In this document: piece after piece, positions 1 to 8,536 of the stretch
How positions within the stretch are numbered: the stretch's first letter is position 1
How the letters are laid out: the number at the start of each line of letters is the position of its first letter
Notes under the pieces: model-generated
What the model saw: the letters and a program-made list of their open reading frames with translations, nothing else
The model's database searches: none
What the model was told of the DNA's origin: nothing
DNA from: Choanephora cucurbitarum
Lineage: Eukaryota; Mucoromycota; Mucoromycetes; Mucorales; Choanephoraceae
NCBI GenBank assembly: GCA_025331435.1
Contig: JAIWNI010000280.1
Span: 1 to 13,054 of the forward strand
Direction of reading: 5' to 3'
Length of the DNA: 13,054 nucleotides
Translations under genes and position numbers: made by a program

Positions 1-517
1 CATTGCTCTGTTGTAAAAGGTAAAGAAAGTAGTAAAGACGATATGCGACAAAATTGAAAAACTCTTTCTAATATTACCCTATTTTCTTTCTTTATGCAGA
101 TCACATCATGTTACAATAAGTCTCATTCCACTTATGATAATCAAAAAAGCAGCTATTATCTAAAAAGCAATTCAAGAATTCAAGACTATAATCAGGTTCT
201 TTTCAAGTTGCAATGCTTAATCCAAAATGGTATCAGCTCTTACCGACGTCAAGATAATTAAAGCCTCAAATCAAAAGCAAAGCTTAAAGAAGTGTCCATA
301 TATAGTAAGTGTAAAATTAGAGTAGTAAATAATAAAAGAATCCTATTCGCTTGTAATATCAAAGAAGCCTCCATTATTATTCTAATATCCGATTGTTATT
401 GAGTGATCTTATTTGCCATAACGGCCGTTTAAGCGCATAAAACCTGCTCACTCATATCATTCTATTGATGATATTGTGGCCTAAAATGAAGAATAGACAT
501 TGGGAGGTAATGAGTCG

Positions 518-680
518 CCGATACGAATGGCATTTGTAAATACATAAAATATTTGCACAGACAAATTTTCGCATATGTATTTACACAAAAATCCGTATGC
601 AGCTCGCTGACAGTACAAATGTCGGAGCATTTGCACAAACAAATTATTTTATATGTATCTGCAAATCCAGTACGCCGCAG
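518..680. repeat. Three-copy degenerate ~40-bp repeat, one copy inverted
   Basis: Two direct copies start with ATTTGCACAGACAAAT (about 550) and ATTTGCACAAACAAAT (about 629), each running into a TATGTAT core and then a CC-GTA segment. A third copy, at about 518-556, is the same unit on the opposite strand: ATTTGTAAATACATAAAAT is close to the reverse complement of the cores at about 572 and 650. The first and second copies therefore form an imperfect inverted repeat with a loop of only a few bases. This looks like a decayed fold-back or MITE-like element, but no target-site duplication was identified. Confidence 0.55.
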
Positions 681-947
681 TGATTAATTCTGTATCCTTT
701 ATAGTCAGTCACAACTTTATCCGCTATCATGATTAACCCATCAAAGGTCAATCTAAACAAATCTTTAATTCCATGCATTGACTGTTTGCTGTACACTTTT
801 ATTGTGATTACGATGTGCTTTAATATGAATTTATCAAATGATATCCCTACACTATCGCTAAAAGAATATCACTCTAAAAGGGCTACAAGGATGTACCTAT
901 ATACATAATACCCGTTTTCAATTTTAGTAAAATAAATATACTTCACT

Positions 948-969
948 AGCCCATTCCAACAAATGGGCT
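948..969. repeat. Perfect 8-bp hairpin
   Basis: AGCCCATT at 948-955 and AATGGGCT at 962-969 are exact reverse complements around a six-base loop, CCAACA. A short T run follows. In a eukaryotic AT-rich spacer this has no assigned function. Confidence 0.45.
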
Positions 970-1339
970 TTCATTATAAGCAATCCTAAATAAGCCTTCT
1001 ATATAAGGGTATTCTATATCAGGTCATTCTTTAAACATCTGACGAATTATATCACTCATCAAATGCCTTTCAGAGTATCACCATACGTGGAAATAAATAC
1101 GGAATTGAATTTTATTTGTCAGGAGATACTTATTCCGTAAAATCTAAAGCCTTTGATTAGCTAAAATACGTCTCTTTATAGTAACAGATGTTCGAATTGC
1201 CCGCTTTAACACACCACCTTGATGCAAATTACTCAAATTTTTTGAATGTCACCAACTACGGATGTCCCAATGAGAAATCTGTGTTTACGAATTTTTTTTA
1301 CTCAAATCTACGCACTCTTACACACTTAATTTTTCCCCA

Positions 1340-3088
1340 TGAGCTGTAGTGATGCTCGTTTTTCTCAAAGACCACTCAGACATCTGCCGGCTACAATTTC
1401 ACTTCGCTCTATACTGTTCTGTTTCTAACGCTAAGATCAACTTTTTCAAAGTCAACGCCTTCTCCTTACCAGGGTCCAACCTCAATGACTATTGGCTACC
1501 TGTTTTGGAGGGGCTTCAGATTTCTAAAGTCTGGAATTGGACTGACTCTGATCCATTGATTTATGTTGGTTCTCCCTTAATACGGTCGGCATCACAGCGT
1601 GCTTCTTTCAACTTAAGCTTCCTTCGCTCGCTCCGCCGAGTAGTCGAACTGCACAGCACCCGCAATCTCTCTGTGCTTGGTTGAGCCACTGTCTCTAATG
1701 TCCTCTTACTGTCTCAATGCTGGCACATTATGCGTGTTACTTCTTTCCCCAAATCGACCCTGAGCTCTATTCAATCGATTGTCTCTGGCTATGTATCCCG
1801 TGGCATCTTTCCTCGCTTGAGCTGGAAAATCATGACTTCCACTAAACACTGTCGAGGCTTGGGGGTTCTTGATCCTGCCATTCAACAACATGCGCTCTTC
1901 TACAATTAGATTGATCCCCTTCTTTTTGACAGGCCTTACCGTACTCTGGTTCAGCAACTTCTTTTTGTCCACCTAACTAATCAGTTTCAAACACCCAACG
2001 TCCTTTCTTGCTTTTTGTTTCCTCATGCCCGCCCTCGACTTGAGAGCACCATGGTCTCTACTATCACTTTGGTGTGCCGGACAACTGACTCCATCCCTAG
2101 GCAACAATTCACATACATTCCATGTTTTTGGATGCTTTCTCATTGCCCTTGGGTGCCATTGTGAACGCTGACTGTGCCTACTCACTTCCTCGCCCCTTGT
2201 TACAGACCACTGTTGCTGACTTTCACGAATATCGTCCCAATGGGCATTTACTGGCTCCAAAGCAGTCTCGTGCAGAAATCTCCTTCTCCTCGAACTCTTT
2301 CACTCGCTTTCGTAATGCGGTGCTGTCTGGTACTTGTGTCTTAGTCTAGTTTTTACTCAATGCCTTCGGCTCTCTTCCCTTTGTCTGTATAACCCTGCCC
2401 ACGCCGCATCCATTCTCAAAACCTCCAACTTCTTTGCTTTCCGCCGTCGACTATTGTTGTCTGGGGATGACCCTGCGCTGTACAACCCTTGTACCTTGTG
2501 CAAGACATTTCGGACCCAAATCACCCAAAGCTCTACGGCTCTTAGAGTCCATCATCAGACTCTTTCCAAAACTGCCTGGTCTCGTTTCTGGCGCCTGGCT
2601 ATCACTACAGTTCAGCGTAATGTCCTCTACCGCTTACTGCATCGATTGATTCCCACTTGATGTCTACTATTCCACATCTTGCCTGCGCGGTACCCCTTCT
2701 CTGCCTGCGTGTTCTGTGGCGATGTTGAAGATATCTGTCATTTTTTTTTCGTTGTCCTCCCAAATTCATATTTTGGGATCATATAATTTGTGAATACCTT
2801 TGGCCAGGCTCCACCATTGATAACATCTTCGCAGCACTCTTTTCCTTTAACTTTCGCTCCATACGGCTACTGCCATCGTGTCCTCCCTCCGCCGCCTTAC
2901 TTCTCACGATCGCCCTGTCAGATGTATGGAAGGTGCACTGGCTTGGAATATTTGAGAAGATACCGTTCCCTGCTCCTGTTGCTTTTCGTAATCTTCAACT
3001 CGCAATCCAGCGCAGGCACTCTGAAGATTCCCTTGTTGAAGAAAAGTTTTTAAACCTTTTTTATTTTATTTGTCTTCCTATCACTTAG
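1340..3088 (+). pseudogene. LINE A: 3' half of non-LTR retrotransposon ORF2 (broken)
   Basis: This is the C-terminal half of a LINE reverse transcriptase protein, an enzyme that would copy element RNA at a nicked target site. It starts at about RT motif C (the catalytic YADD is unrecognisable; only LVFL remains). It continues through a conserved block (SNAKINFFKVNAFSLPG, then LSVLG-stop-ATV), and NVLYRLLHRLIPT. It ends with a knuckle, CVFC...H...C in C-x2-C-x7-H-x4-C spacing, followed by a tail containing IALSDVWKVHW. It is dead: in-frame stops lie at 1682 (TGA, probably from Arg CGA), 1907 (TAG) and 2658 (TGA). The reading frame shifts near 2115, near 2340 and in the T9 tract at 2741-2749, after which the correct frame runs from 2750 to a stop at 3086-3088. 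The 5' half (endonuclease and RT motifs 0-B) is absent here. No poly-A tail is clear. Family recognition is from remembered motif patterns. Confidence 0.85.
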
Positions 3089-3419
3089 TCTAATCACACT
3101 TTTTGTCTACTTTTATTATCCATCCAATTGTTTAGCACCGCTTTCGATTTCCTAATTGATACGTGCAACAGACAAAGACCATCTATTATATTAAAAAGAT
3201 AACGGTCGAAAAAATCGTAAATCCCCAAATAGGAAGGTGTGACTTTTTTTAATTTTTTTTATTTGGCCCTAAGTTACTGAGAGGATATTTTGATTACAGG
3301 AACAAATTTTTTTACTGCTTTCTCTCTCCTGATTTTACACTCTTGACTAGAAAATGTAACTTATGAATAAAACAAAAAGATTTACGCGCCTTGATTTTTT
3401 ACAGTTTTGTATTTAGAAC
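3089..3419. other. Spacer: LINE A 3' flank and Helitron 5' leader
   Basis: No gene is visible. The left part is probably the 3' untranslated remnant of LINE A, and from 3182 onward it is probably the untranslated 5' end of the Helitron. It is rich in T and A runs. A TTTTTTACAG stretch ending at 3404 resembles a 3' splice acceptor shortly before the RepHel ATG, so a leader intron is possible, but I see no strong matching donor. Confidence 0.45.
3182..3198 (+). other. Candidate Helitron 5' terminus
   Basis: The sequence TCTATTATATTAAAAAG begins with the TC dinucleotide and is preceded by A at 3181, as expected for insertion between A and T. It lies about 240 bases before the RepHel start codon and about 90 bases after the LINE A stop. 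The call is by pattern only; comparison with other genomic copies would fix it. Confidence 0.5.
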
Positions 3420-4567
3420 ATGTTCATTAATTACACACCTGAAACTGAGCAGGCTAGAAAAAAAGCCAGAATTACACGCAATCAACGTACAAGCACTCCA
3501 GTTGTTTGTAGCTTTTGCAATGAAGAAGGTCACAGTCGAAGCACAAGTAGACTCTGTAGATTCTATTCTGGAAGTAGCTCAACTGCTGAATCAACTGATG
3601 ACATTACACCTGTCAATCAAGTTGAAAGCAATATATAAGCTGATCAAGTCAATGACAGCTCCTCTATGGATGATACTGAGAATGTCAATCCTATCGGTAA
3701 CTGCAATGAATGCCTATCTGAAGATCATTGTACTACCGATTGTCCCATTCTCTTCTACAAGAACAACCCTGAGATGAACACTTATAAAGTTGCTCATGAT
3801 CAAAGCAAACTTTCTCAACTCAAAAGACATGATATTGGTAGAATGAGAGTTGAATGCAGCTTCTGCCATGCTATGTTGTGGTTAGATGAGAGAGCAACTG
3901 CCTCCAAATCGGAGCCATTGTTTCAATTGTGTTGTGGCAAGGGAAGATACATTATGAAAGACTTTGAGCCTTTGCCTCCTTTGTTGACTGGACTTCTCAC
4001 TAATACCGATCCAGTCTCCAAGGAATTTCAAAGTAACATCAGAGCTTACAACAACGTTCTGTCTTTCACTTGCTTGGTGTTAAGCTATATCATAATGTTA
4101 ATAATGATAGAATGGGTGCTTACGCTTTCCGCATTCGAGGTAATGTTTATCATAGAATCGGAACATCATTGCATCCAGAAGATGGAGATGCACCTAGCTT
4201 CGCCCAAAAATATGTTTATGATGCAGCCAATGAGCTTCAAAATAGGTTGCACAAAATGCCTTTTCTTGCTTCTGAAACTTTGCATCAACTTCAAAGTCTG
4301 ACGCATTCTGTCAATCCATATGCAAGAGATTTTAAGACTATGGCAGAGTTAGAGAATGAAGTACCAGGTGGTTTAGCTGAGGTCAGCATGGTCTTTAGAT
4401 CTGAAGGGACTCCTGATCCCCATCGCTACAACTCTCCAAGCCACAACACTGAGATTGGTGTTCTCATCATAAATGGTGAAGACTATAGAAATGTGAACAA
4501 GCCAACTCACAGAAACGTAGTCATCCGTTTGAAGAACAATGGCTCAACTAAAAACGGATTGCAATGA
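3420..4567 (+). pseudogene. RepHel N-terminal part: zinc knuckles and Helitron-like N domain
   Basis: From ATG 3420 the product has a basic stretch (ARKKARITRNQ), then CSFCNEEGHSRSTSRLC, a C-x2-C-x4-H-x7-C knuckle at residues 30-46. A TAA at 3636-3638 interrupts the frame, which then continues in phase through CNECLSEDHCTTDC, an exact C-x2-C-x4-H-x4-C knuckle. A further Cys-rich motif follows (CSFC...W..E...LCC), usual before the Rep domain in Helitrons. The coding sense jumps frame near 4070: NIRAYNNVLSFT is in one frame, and LGVKLYHNVNNDRMGAYAFR follows one base out of phase. This second section runs to TGA 4565-4567. These fingers are presumed to bind element DNA; that role is inferred from the family. 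Confidence 0.88.
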
Positions 4568-7500
4568 ATCAATGAGATCAACCAGCATTACGATCCAATG
4601 CACTATGTTCTTATGTTTCCAAGAGGGCAACCAGGCTGGAACATAAACATGCGTACAGCCAATGGTTTGAAAAAGGTTACTATCATGCAATTTTACAGAT
4701 ATCATCTCATGATCAGACAAGTCTCTCCAGGTCAGCTTCATCTGTTTAAGCATCTGTTTCATCAGTATATTGTGGATATGTACGCAAAGATGGAACAAGA
4801 GCGATTGAACTATCTGAGACACAACCAAAAATCCTTGAGATGTGAGCTCTACAACAATTTGAGAGATGCCGCTGAAGTTGAGGATGGAGACATGGAATCT
4901 GTAGGCAAGAAAGTCATTTTGCCATCCTCATTCATTGGCAGTCCACGACACATGATACAGCTCTATCAAGACTCTATGAGTATAGTTCGTAGATTTGGTA
5001 AACCTGATCTGTTTGTTACATTCACCTGTAACCCCAGCTGGCCTGAAATCACAAACGAGTTGCAATACAACCAAACCAGTAACGATAGACCTGATTTGTG
5101 TGGCAGAGTTTTCAACCTCAAATTGAGATCACTCATGCATGATTTAACCGTCAAAGGTGTTTTGGGAAAAGTCATTGCTCATATGGATGTAATTGAATTC
5201 CAGAAAAGAGACCTCCCTCATGCCCACATCTTACTGATTCTTGATGCAACTGACAAACTGAGAGAAGAGGATATCGACAATGTTATATTTGCAGAAATTC
5301 CTGATAAGCAAGCTTATCCTTCTTTGTACGAAACAGTCACCAAGAACTTGATGCATGGACCTTGCGGCCTTCTTGATCCCAATGCACCTTGCATGAAAAA
5401 CGGCAAGTGTTCAAAACGCTATCCAAAGGCATTCAAGGACACCACTCATTTCAAACGAGAAGAACAAGGTGGATATCCCATGTACCGTAGAAGAAATGAT
5501 GGTAAATCAATTGAGAAGAAAGCCGTCAAACTCGACAATCGATGGGTGGTGCCTCATAACCCTTATTTAACAACAAAAACCAATGCGCATATCAACGTTG
5601 AAATACGCGCTACATTTGTCTCTGTAAAGTATGTGTACAAATATGTATACAAAGGGCACGATAGAACTCAAGTTGATGTCTCCAAAAACGATGAAATTCA
5701 GAAATTCATTGACGCTCGATATGTATCAGCTGCTGAATCATGTTGGAGACTATTCTCTTTTCCTTTGCACAATGAGTTCCCCCACCACCAAAGGTTGTCT
5801 GTACATCTTCCTGATCAGCAACCTGTCTACTTTGATGGTGAAGATCAATTGGACAATGTCATTGAGCGCAATTTAAAGAATACTACTCTGACAGGTTGGT
5901 TCGAAGCCAACAGAGAATATGAGTCTGCCCGTCAGATCTTATATATCGAGTTCCCTGAACACTTTGTATGGGTCAAAGAAAAGGAGAAGAACTACTGGAA
6001 GATAAGAGAGCGAGGACAAGGCGGTACCATTGGTAGAATCTATGCCATCTCACCCAAGGAAAGCGAGAAGTATTGTCTGCGCATGCTTCTTTACCATGTC
6101 AACGGTGCAACTAGCTTTGACCATCTTAGGACTGTCAATGGCATTTGCTATCCCAGTTTTCGTAAGGCTGCATATGCTCTCAATCTTTTGAACGATGATA
6201 CTGAGTGGATTACCTGCCTTGAAGAAGCTTCTCACTACAAAAATGCTGCATCATTACGGAATTTGTTTGCCATCATTTTGGTATTCAACAATCCTTCTGA
6301 TCCATTTCAGCTTTGGGATAAGTTCTCTAACGATCTCTCTGAAGACTTTCTTCATAAAAAGCGTCTACAACTGCCTGATCTAGATGTCCGAATGGACCAA
6401 CAAATCTATGACTCTGCATTGTATGACATTGAAGAGCAATTACAAGACTATGGCTTTTCTTTAAATAGCTACTCGGAATTTACTTTGCTTTCTACTGACC
6501 CTAGAGGTACTTATAGCGGACTTCTTACAGAAGATCAAATGCTGGAGCCTCTCATTGTTAGAGAGCATTTAGTTTTAAATGCATTAGCATCTTTAGAACC
6601 AGAACAACAGTTCACATTTAACCAAGACCAGCAAGCAGTTTACGATCATGTCATGAGTATGGTAGAAGGTCAGCATACTGTTGAGCCAAAGGTCATTTTT
6701 CTTGACGGGCCAGGTGGTACAGGCAAAACGTATCTGTTTAACGCCTTACTTGATGCTACAAGAAGAAAACATGGTATTGCACTTTCAGTTGCCGCAAGCG
6801 GAACAGCTGCTCTTCTTTTAAAAGGTGGTAAAACAGCACACTCGCTCTTTAAAATCCCTTTGAAATGCGACATACATACGATGTGTTTGTTTAGTCCTGC
6901 TTCGCCCACTGCTCATTTGATTAGATCTGCCAAGCTCATTTTATGGGATGAAGCATCTATGATTAGTGGAGATGTATTGGAAGCAGTTGACAGGTCATTC
7001 AAGGATGTCTGTAAACAAATCAATCCTGCTTTTGAAGATATTCCCTTTGGTGGTCGAGTGGTTGTTTTTGGTGGTGACTTTAGACAAGTTCTTCCGGTCG
7101 TACCTAACACTTCTAGAGCGGATATTGTAGCTCAATGCATCAATAGATCCTTCCTCTGGAAATATTTTGTAAGAATGCAGCTGCGTATCAACATGCGTGT
7201 GCAAGCCACTCTTCATTCAGGCAATAATGAACAAGCTGAAATGCTAAAGAACTTTTCAGACTACTTGCTAACTATCGGTGATGGTTCAATTCCATCATTG
7301 AATCCTGAAGGTGCCATTCAGTTAGATGAAAGCATGGTTTTACCTGGCAACAACGCTCTCAGATTGGCTGACACAGTTTTTCATCAGTTTCAAGGTGCAG
7401 CATTCATGCAAGACAGGCATAAATTTATGACCAGTCGAGCAATTCTCACCTCTTTAAACAAAGATGTCAACAAAATCAACGACAGTCTCTTGAACCAGTT

Positions 7501-7726
7501 CGAAGGTGAAATACACACACTTTTAAGTAGTGATTCCCTTTGTAAGGCAGCAGAAGTTGATATGCTTCGGTATCCTGTTGAATTGCTGAACAAAATTGAG
7601 TCTGGCAGTCTACCACCTCATTGTTTGAAGTTGAAAATAGGATGTCCTATAATGCTCCTTAGAAACTTTAACCCTTCCAAAGGATTGGTAAACGGAACAA
7701 AGTTGATTGTCTTAGCAATTAACTGA
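4568..7726 (+). CDS. RepHel core: HUH Rep nuclease plus PIF1-like helicase (open 1,042-codon frame from 4598)
   Basis: This is the long intact piece of RepHel, with a first ATG at 4598 that is internal to the ancestral protein; 4568-4597 is in the same frame. Numbering from 4598: FPRGQPGW near 9-16; the HUH motif DLPHAHILLIL with His208 and His210, which would bind the metal for strand cleavage; and KYVYKYVYKG with Tyr345 and Tyr349 as the expected covalent nucleophiles. The helicase has Walker A GPGGTGKT at 704-711, Walker B ILWDEAS with Asp784 and Glu785, GGDFRQVLP from 825 and INMRV after it. LLRNFNPSKGLVNGTKL lies close to the end. TGA 7724-7726 stops it before motifs V and VI, so it would nick but probably not unwind DNA. 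No lesions occur inside this 3.1 kb, suggesting recent activity. Confidence 0.93.
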   Translation: MNEINQHYDPMHYVLMFPRGQPGWNINMRTANGLKKVTIMQFYRYHLMIRQVSPGQLHLFKHLFHQYIVDMYAKMEQERLNYLRHNQKSLRCELYNNLRDAAEVEDGDMESVGKKVILPSSFIGSPRHMIQLYQDSMSIVRRFGKPDLFVTFTCNPSWPEITNELQYNQTSNDRPDLCGRVFNLKLRSLMHDLTVKGVLGKVIAHMDVIEFQKRDLPHAHILLILDATDKLREEDIDNVIFAEIPDKQAYPSLYETVTKNLMHGPCGLLDPNAPCMKNGKCSKRYPKAFKDTTHFKREEQGGYPMYRRRNDGKSIEKKAVKLDNRWVVPHNPYLTTKTNAHINVEIRATFVSVKYVYKYVYKGHDRTQVDVSKNDEIQKFIDARYVSAAESCWRLFSFPLHNEFPHHQRLSVHLPDQQPVYFDGEDQLDNVIERNLKNTTLTGWFEANREYESARQILYIEFPEHFVWVKEKEKNYWKIRERGQGGTIGRIYAISPKESEKYCLRMLLYHVNGATSFDHLRTVNGICYPSFRKAAYALNLLNDDTEWITCLEEASHYKNAASLRNLFAIILVFNNPSDPFQLWDKFSNDLSEDFLHKKRLQLPDLDVRMDQQIYDSALYDIEEQLQDYGFSLNSYSEFTLLSTDPRGTYSGLLTEDQMLEPLIVREHLVLNALASLEPEQQFTFNQDQQAVYDHVMSMVEGQHTVEPKVIFLDGPGGTGKTYLFNALLDATRRKHGIALSVAASGTAALLLKGGKTAHSLFKIPLKCDIHTMCLFSPASPTAHLIRSAKLILWDEASMISGDVLEAVDRSFKDVCKQINPAFEDIPFGGRVVVFGGDFRQVLPVVPNTSRADIVAQCINRSFLWKYFVRMQLRINMRVQATLHSGNNEQAEMLKNFSDYLLTIGDGSIPSLNPEGAIQLDESMVLPGNNALRLADTVFHQFQGAAFMQDRHKFMTSRAILTSLNKDVNKINDSLLNQFEGEIHTLLSSDSLCKAAEVDMLRYPVELLNKIESGSLPPHCLKLKIGCPIMLLRNFNPSKGLVNGTKLIVLAIN

Positions 7727-8074
7727 AAGGTCACACAAGCCGAGATAGCCATTGGAAGTAAAGCAGGAGAAACAGTTGCAATTCCAAGAATTATCATCGA
7801 ATCTCAGCCTGAGCAAATCGGCATTCACTTTCAACGTCTTCAATTCCCTGTTAGATTAGCATTTGCAATGACAATCAACAAATCACAAGGTCAAACTCCA
7901 GATTTCGTTGGTTTATATCTGCCTTCCCCCGTCTTCTCTCATGGACAACTCTATGTGGCTATGTCCCGTATAAGAAGCCCCGACTCTATCAAAGTAATGA
8001 TAGATCATCAATATAGAAGACGCCTTACAAATGCCACGAACAACATTGTTTACAAAGAGGTCTTCGACTGTTGA
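7727..8074 (+). pseudogene. RepHel helicase C-terminus (motifs V-VI) cut off by TGA
   Basis: This is in the same frame as the preceding core and separated from it only by TGA 7724-7726. It contains FAMTINKSQGQT (7862-7897), the usual PIF1-like motif V region, and QLYVAMSRIRS (from 7946), motif VI with the arginine that contacts ATP. It ends naturally at TGA 8072-8074 after VYKEVFDC. An internal ATG at 7868 could start a 68-residue peptide but that is unlikely to be a real product. Without this segment the SF1B helicase fold is incomplete. Confidence 0.9.
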
Positions 8075-8170
8075 TCATCTTCTTTTCTCTCAATAGAAAT
8101 ATATCTTATCAACTCAATCTCATATATATCATCTTAAAGTCAACACTGTCGTATTATGTTAAATCTTTAA

Positions 8171-8445
8171 AGGTGCCCCGGGACCCGGGTTTTTTCTACC
8201 AAAGCAAAGGTTTAAAATACACGAAGCGTAGCGTAGGGGCTATTTTATACCGTCGCGAAGGTCCAAAAAATTGGGTGGGGCCCCCACATTGCCATGCTAT
8301 TCGGATTAGCCAAAACAGGCCACTGCGAAGTGCAAGCCGATATCAACAGCAAAGCGGGCAAACCTTAGTGAAGGTTGATAAAATCTACCATAGCGCAGCG
8401 AAGGTCAAAATTTTATCCCCGCAACGGCGGTTTGACTTGAAACAG
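8171..8445. repeat. GC-richer block of short hairpin repeats after RepHel
   Basis: This block stands out from its AT-rich surroundings. Four degenerate units share ACC, then a 5-11 base loop (often with GCGAA or similar), then AAGGT and an A-rich spacer: near 8198-8217, 8249-8268, 8362-8383 and 8387-8410. Each ACC...GGT can pair. Other structure includes CCCGGGACCCGGG at 8178-8190, TAAAATA (8213-8219) facing TATTTTA (8241-8247), the 13-base palindrome GTGGGGCCCCCAC (8275-8287), and CCGC-AACG-GCGG (8419-8430). It probably is the Helitron 3' subterminal region or a small non-autonomous element; no CTRR end was found within it. Confidence 0.5.
8361..8376. repeat. Perfect 6-bp hairpin AACCTT-AGTG-AAGGTT
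   Basis: AACCTT at 8361-8366 and AAGGTT at 8371-8376 are exact reverse complements around the four-base loop AGTG. It is the tightest stem in the repeat block after the Helitron gene and one of the four ACC...GGT units. Confidence 0.5.
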
Positions 8446-8536
8446 GCTTGTTTTAAAATAAAGATTAACAAATATAGTTTGTAAAGTGATTCTACGATAT
8501 AATTAGCTCTCACAAACGGCATATAAAATAAAATAA

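Larger units (their letters stand above)
1..1339. other. AT-rich gene-free region
   Basis: No open frame with recognisable protein similarity is visible on either strand, and stops are dense in all frames. The base composition is AT-rich throughout. The only structure I can support is the degenerate repeat around 518-680 and the short hairpin at 948-969, both listed separately. The right edge runs into the broken LINE that becomes recognisable around 1340, so some of 1200-1339 may be decayed upstream RT sequence that I cannot identify. Confidence 0.6.
3420..8074 (+). pseudogene. Helitron RepHel transposase/helicase, full extent, four lesions
   Basis: Taken as a whole, this is one RepHel gene of about 1,550 codons, normal for the family. 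The order is: two N-terminal Cys/His knuckles (3420-3750), a third Cys-rich motif (3850-3950), the Helitron-like N domain, the Rep nuclease (HUH at 5219-5227, tyrosines at 5630 and 5642), then a PIF1-like SF1B helicase to 8074. ATG 3420 is chosen because an in-frame TAG lies at 3414-3416 and A is at -3. Lesions: TAA at 3636-3638, a one-base deletion around 4070-4073 moving the frame, TGA at 4565-4567 and TGA at 7724-7726. Downstream of 4070 all parts are in the same frame, so the two TGA codons are simple nonsense changes, each plausibly CGA to TGA. As it stands the gene cannot make a complete protein without readthrough. Confidence 0.93.
3182..8445 (+). mobile_element. Helitron rolling-circle transposon (autonomous type, decayed)
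   Basis: Helitrons move by a rolling-circle mechanism using one large RepHel protein, insert between A and T, begin with TC and usually end in CTRR after a hairpin. Here the RepHel gene fills 3420-8074. The left end is well supported by A|TCTATTATATTAAAAAG at 3181-3198, which has the TC start, the preceding host A and the TA-rich composition common to Helitron 5' ends. The right end is uncertain: no CTRR-T directly after a hairpin is present. I set it at the end of the GC-rich hairpin block (8171-8445), whose GCGAAG-like motifs resemble the GC-rich tails of other Helitrons. The element lies about 90 bases after the LINE A stop. No captured host gene, OTU, RPA or extra endonuclease domain was seen. 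Confidence 0.75.

Noticed and set aside
1130..1215. tRNA gene suggested by GTTCGAATT (B-box-like)
   Set aside because: No good A box, no acceptor-stem pairing and no anticodon arm could be built around it.
1706..2260. Two minus-strand open frames opposite LINE A
   Set aside because: The + strand reads as LINE RT protein in order through this region; the minus frames have no recognisable motif.
2790..3053. 87-codon open frame at the end of LINE A
   Set aside because: The neighbouring frame (from 2750 to 3088) carries the conserved LINE tail, so this one is out of phase.
3612..3658. A 47-base intron removing the TAA at 3636 (GT at 3612, CTGAT branch-like site, ACAG at 3655)
   Set aside because: The donor is weak and removal would leave the next exon out of frame with an immediate stop, so the TAA is better read as a nonsense change.
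3391..3777. 128-codon open frame overlapping the RepHel N-terminus
   Set aside because: The overlapping frame carries the zinc knuckles with exact spacing, and this one shows no family pattern. It is a shadow.
6670..7216. Minus-strand open frames opposite the helicase motifs
   Set aside because: They lie exactly antisense to the Walker A and B region of RepHel and have no independent support.
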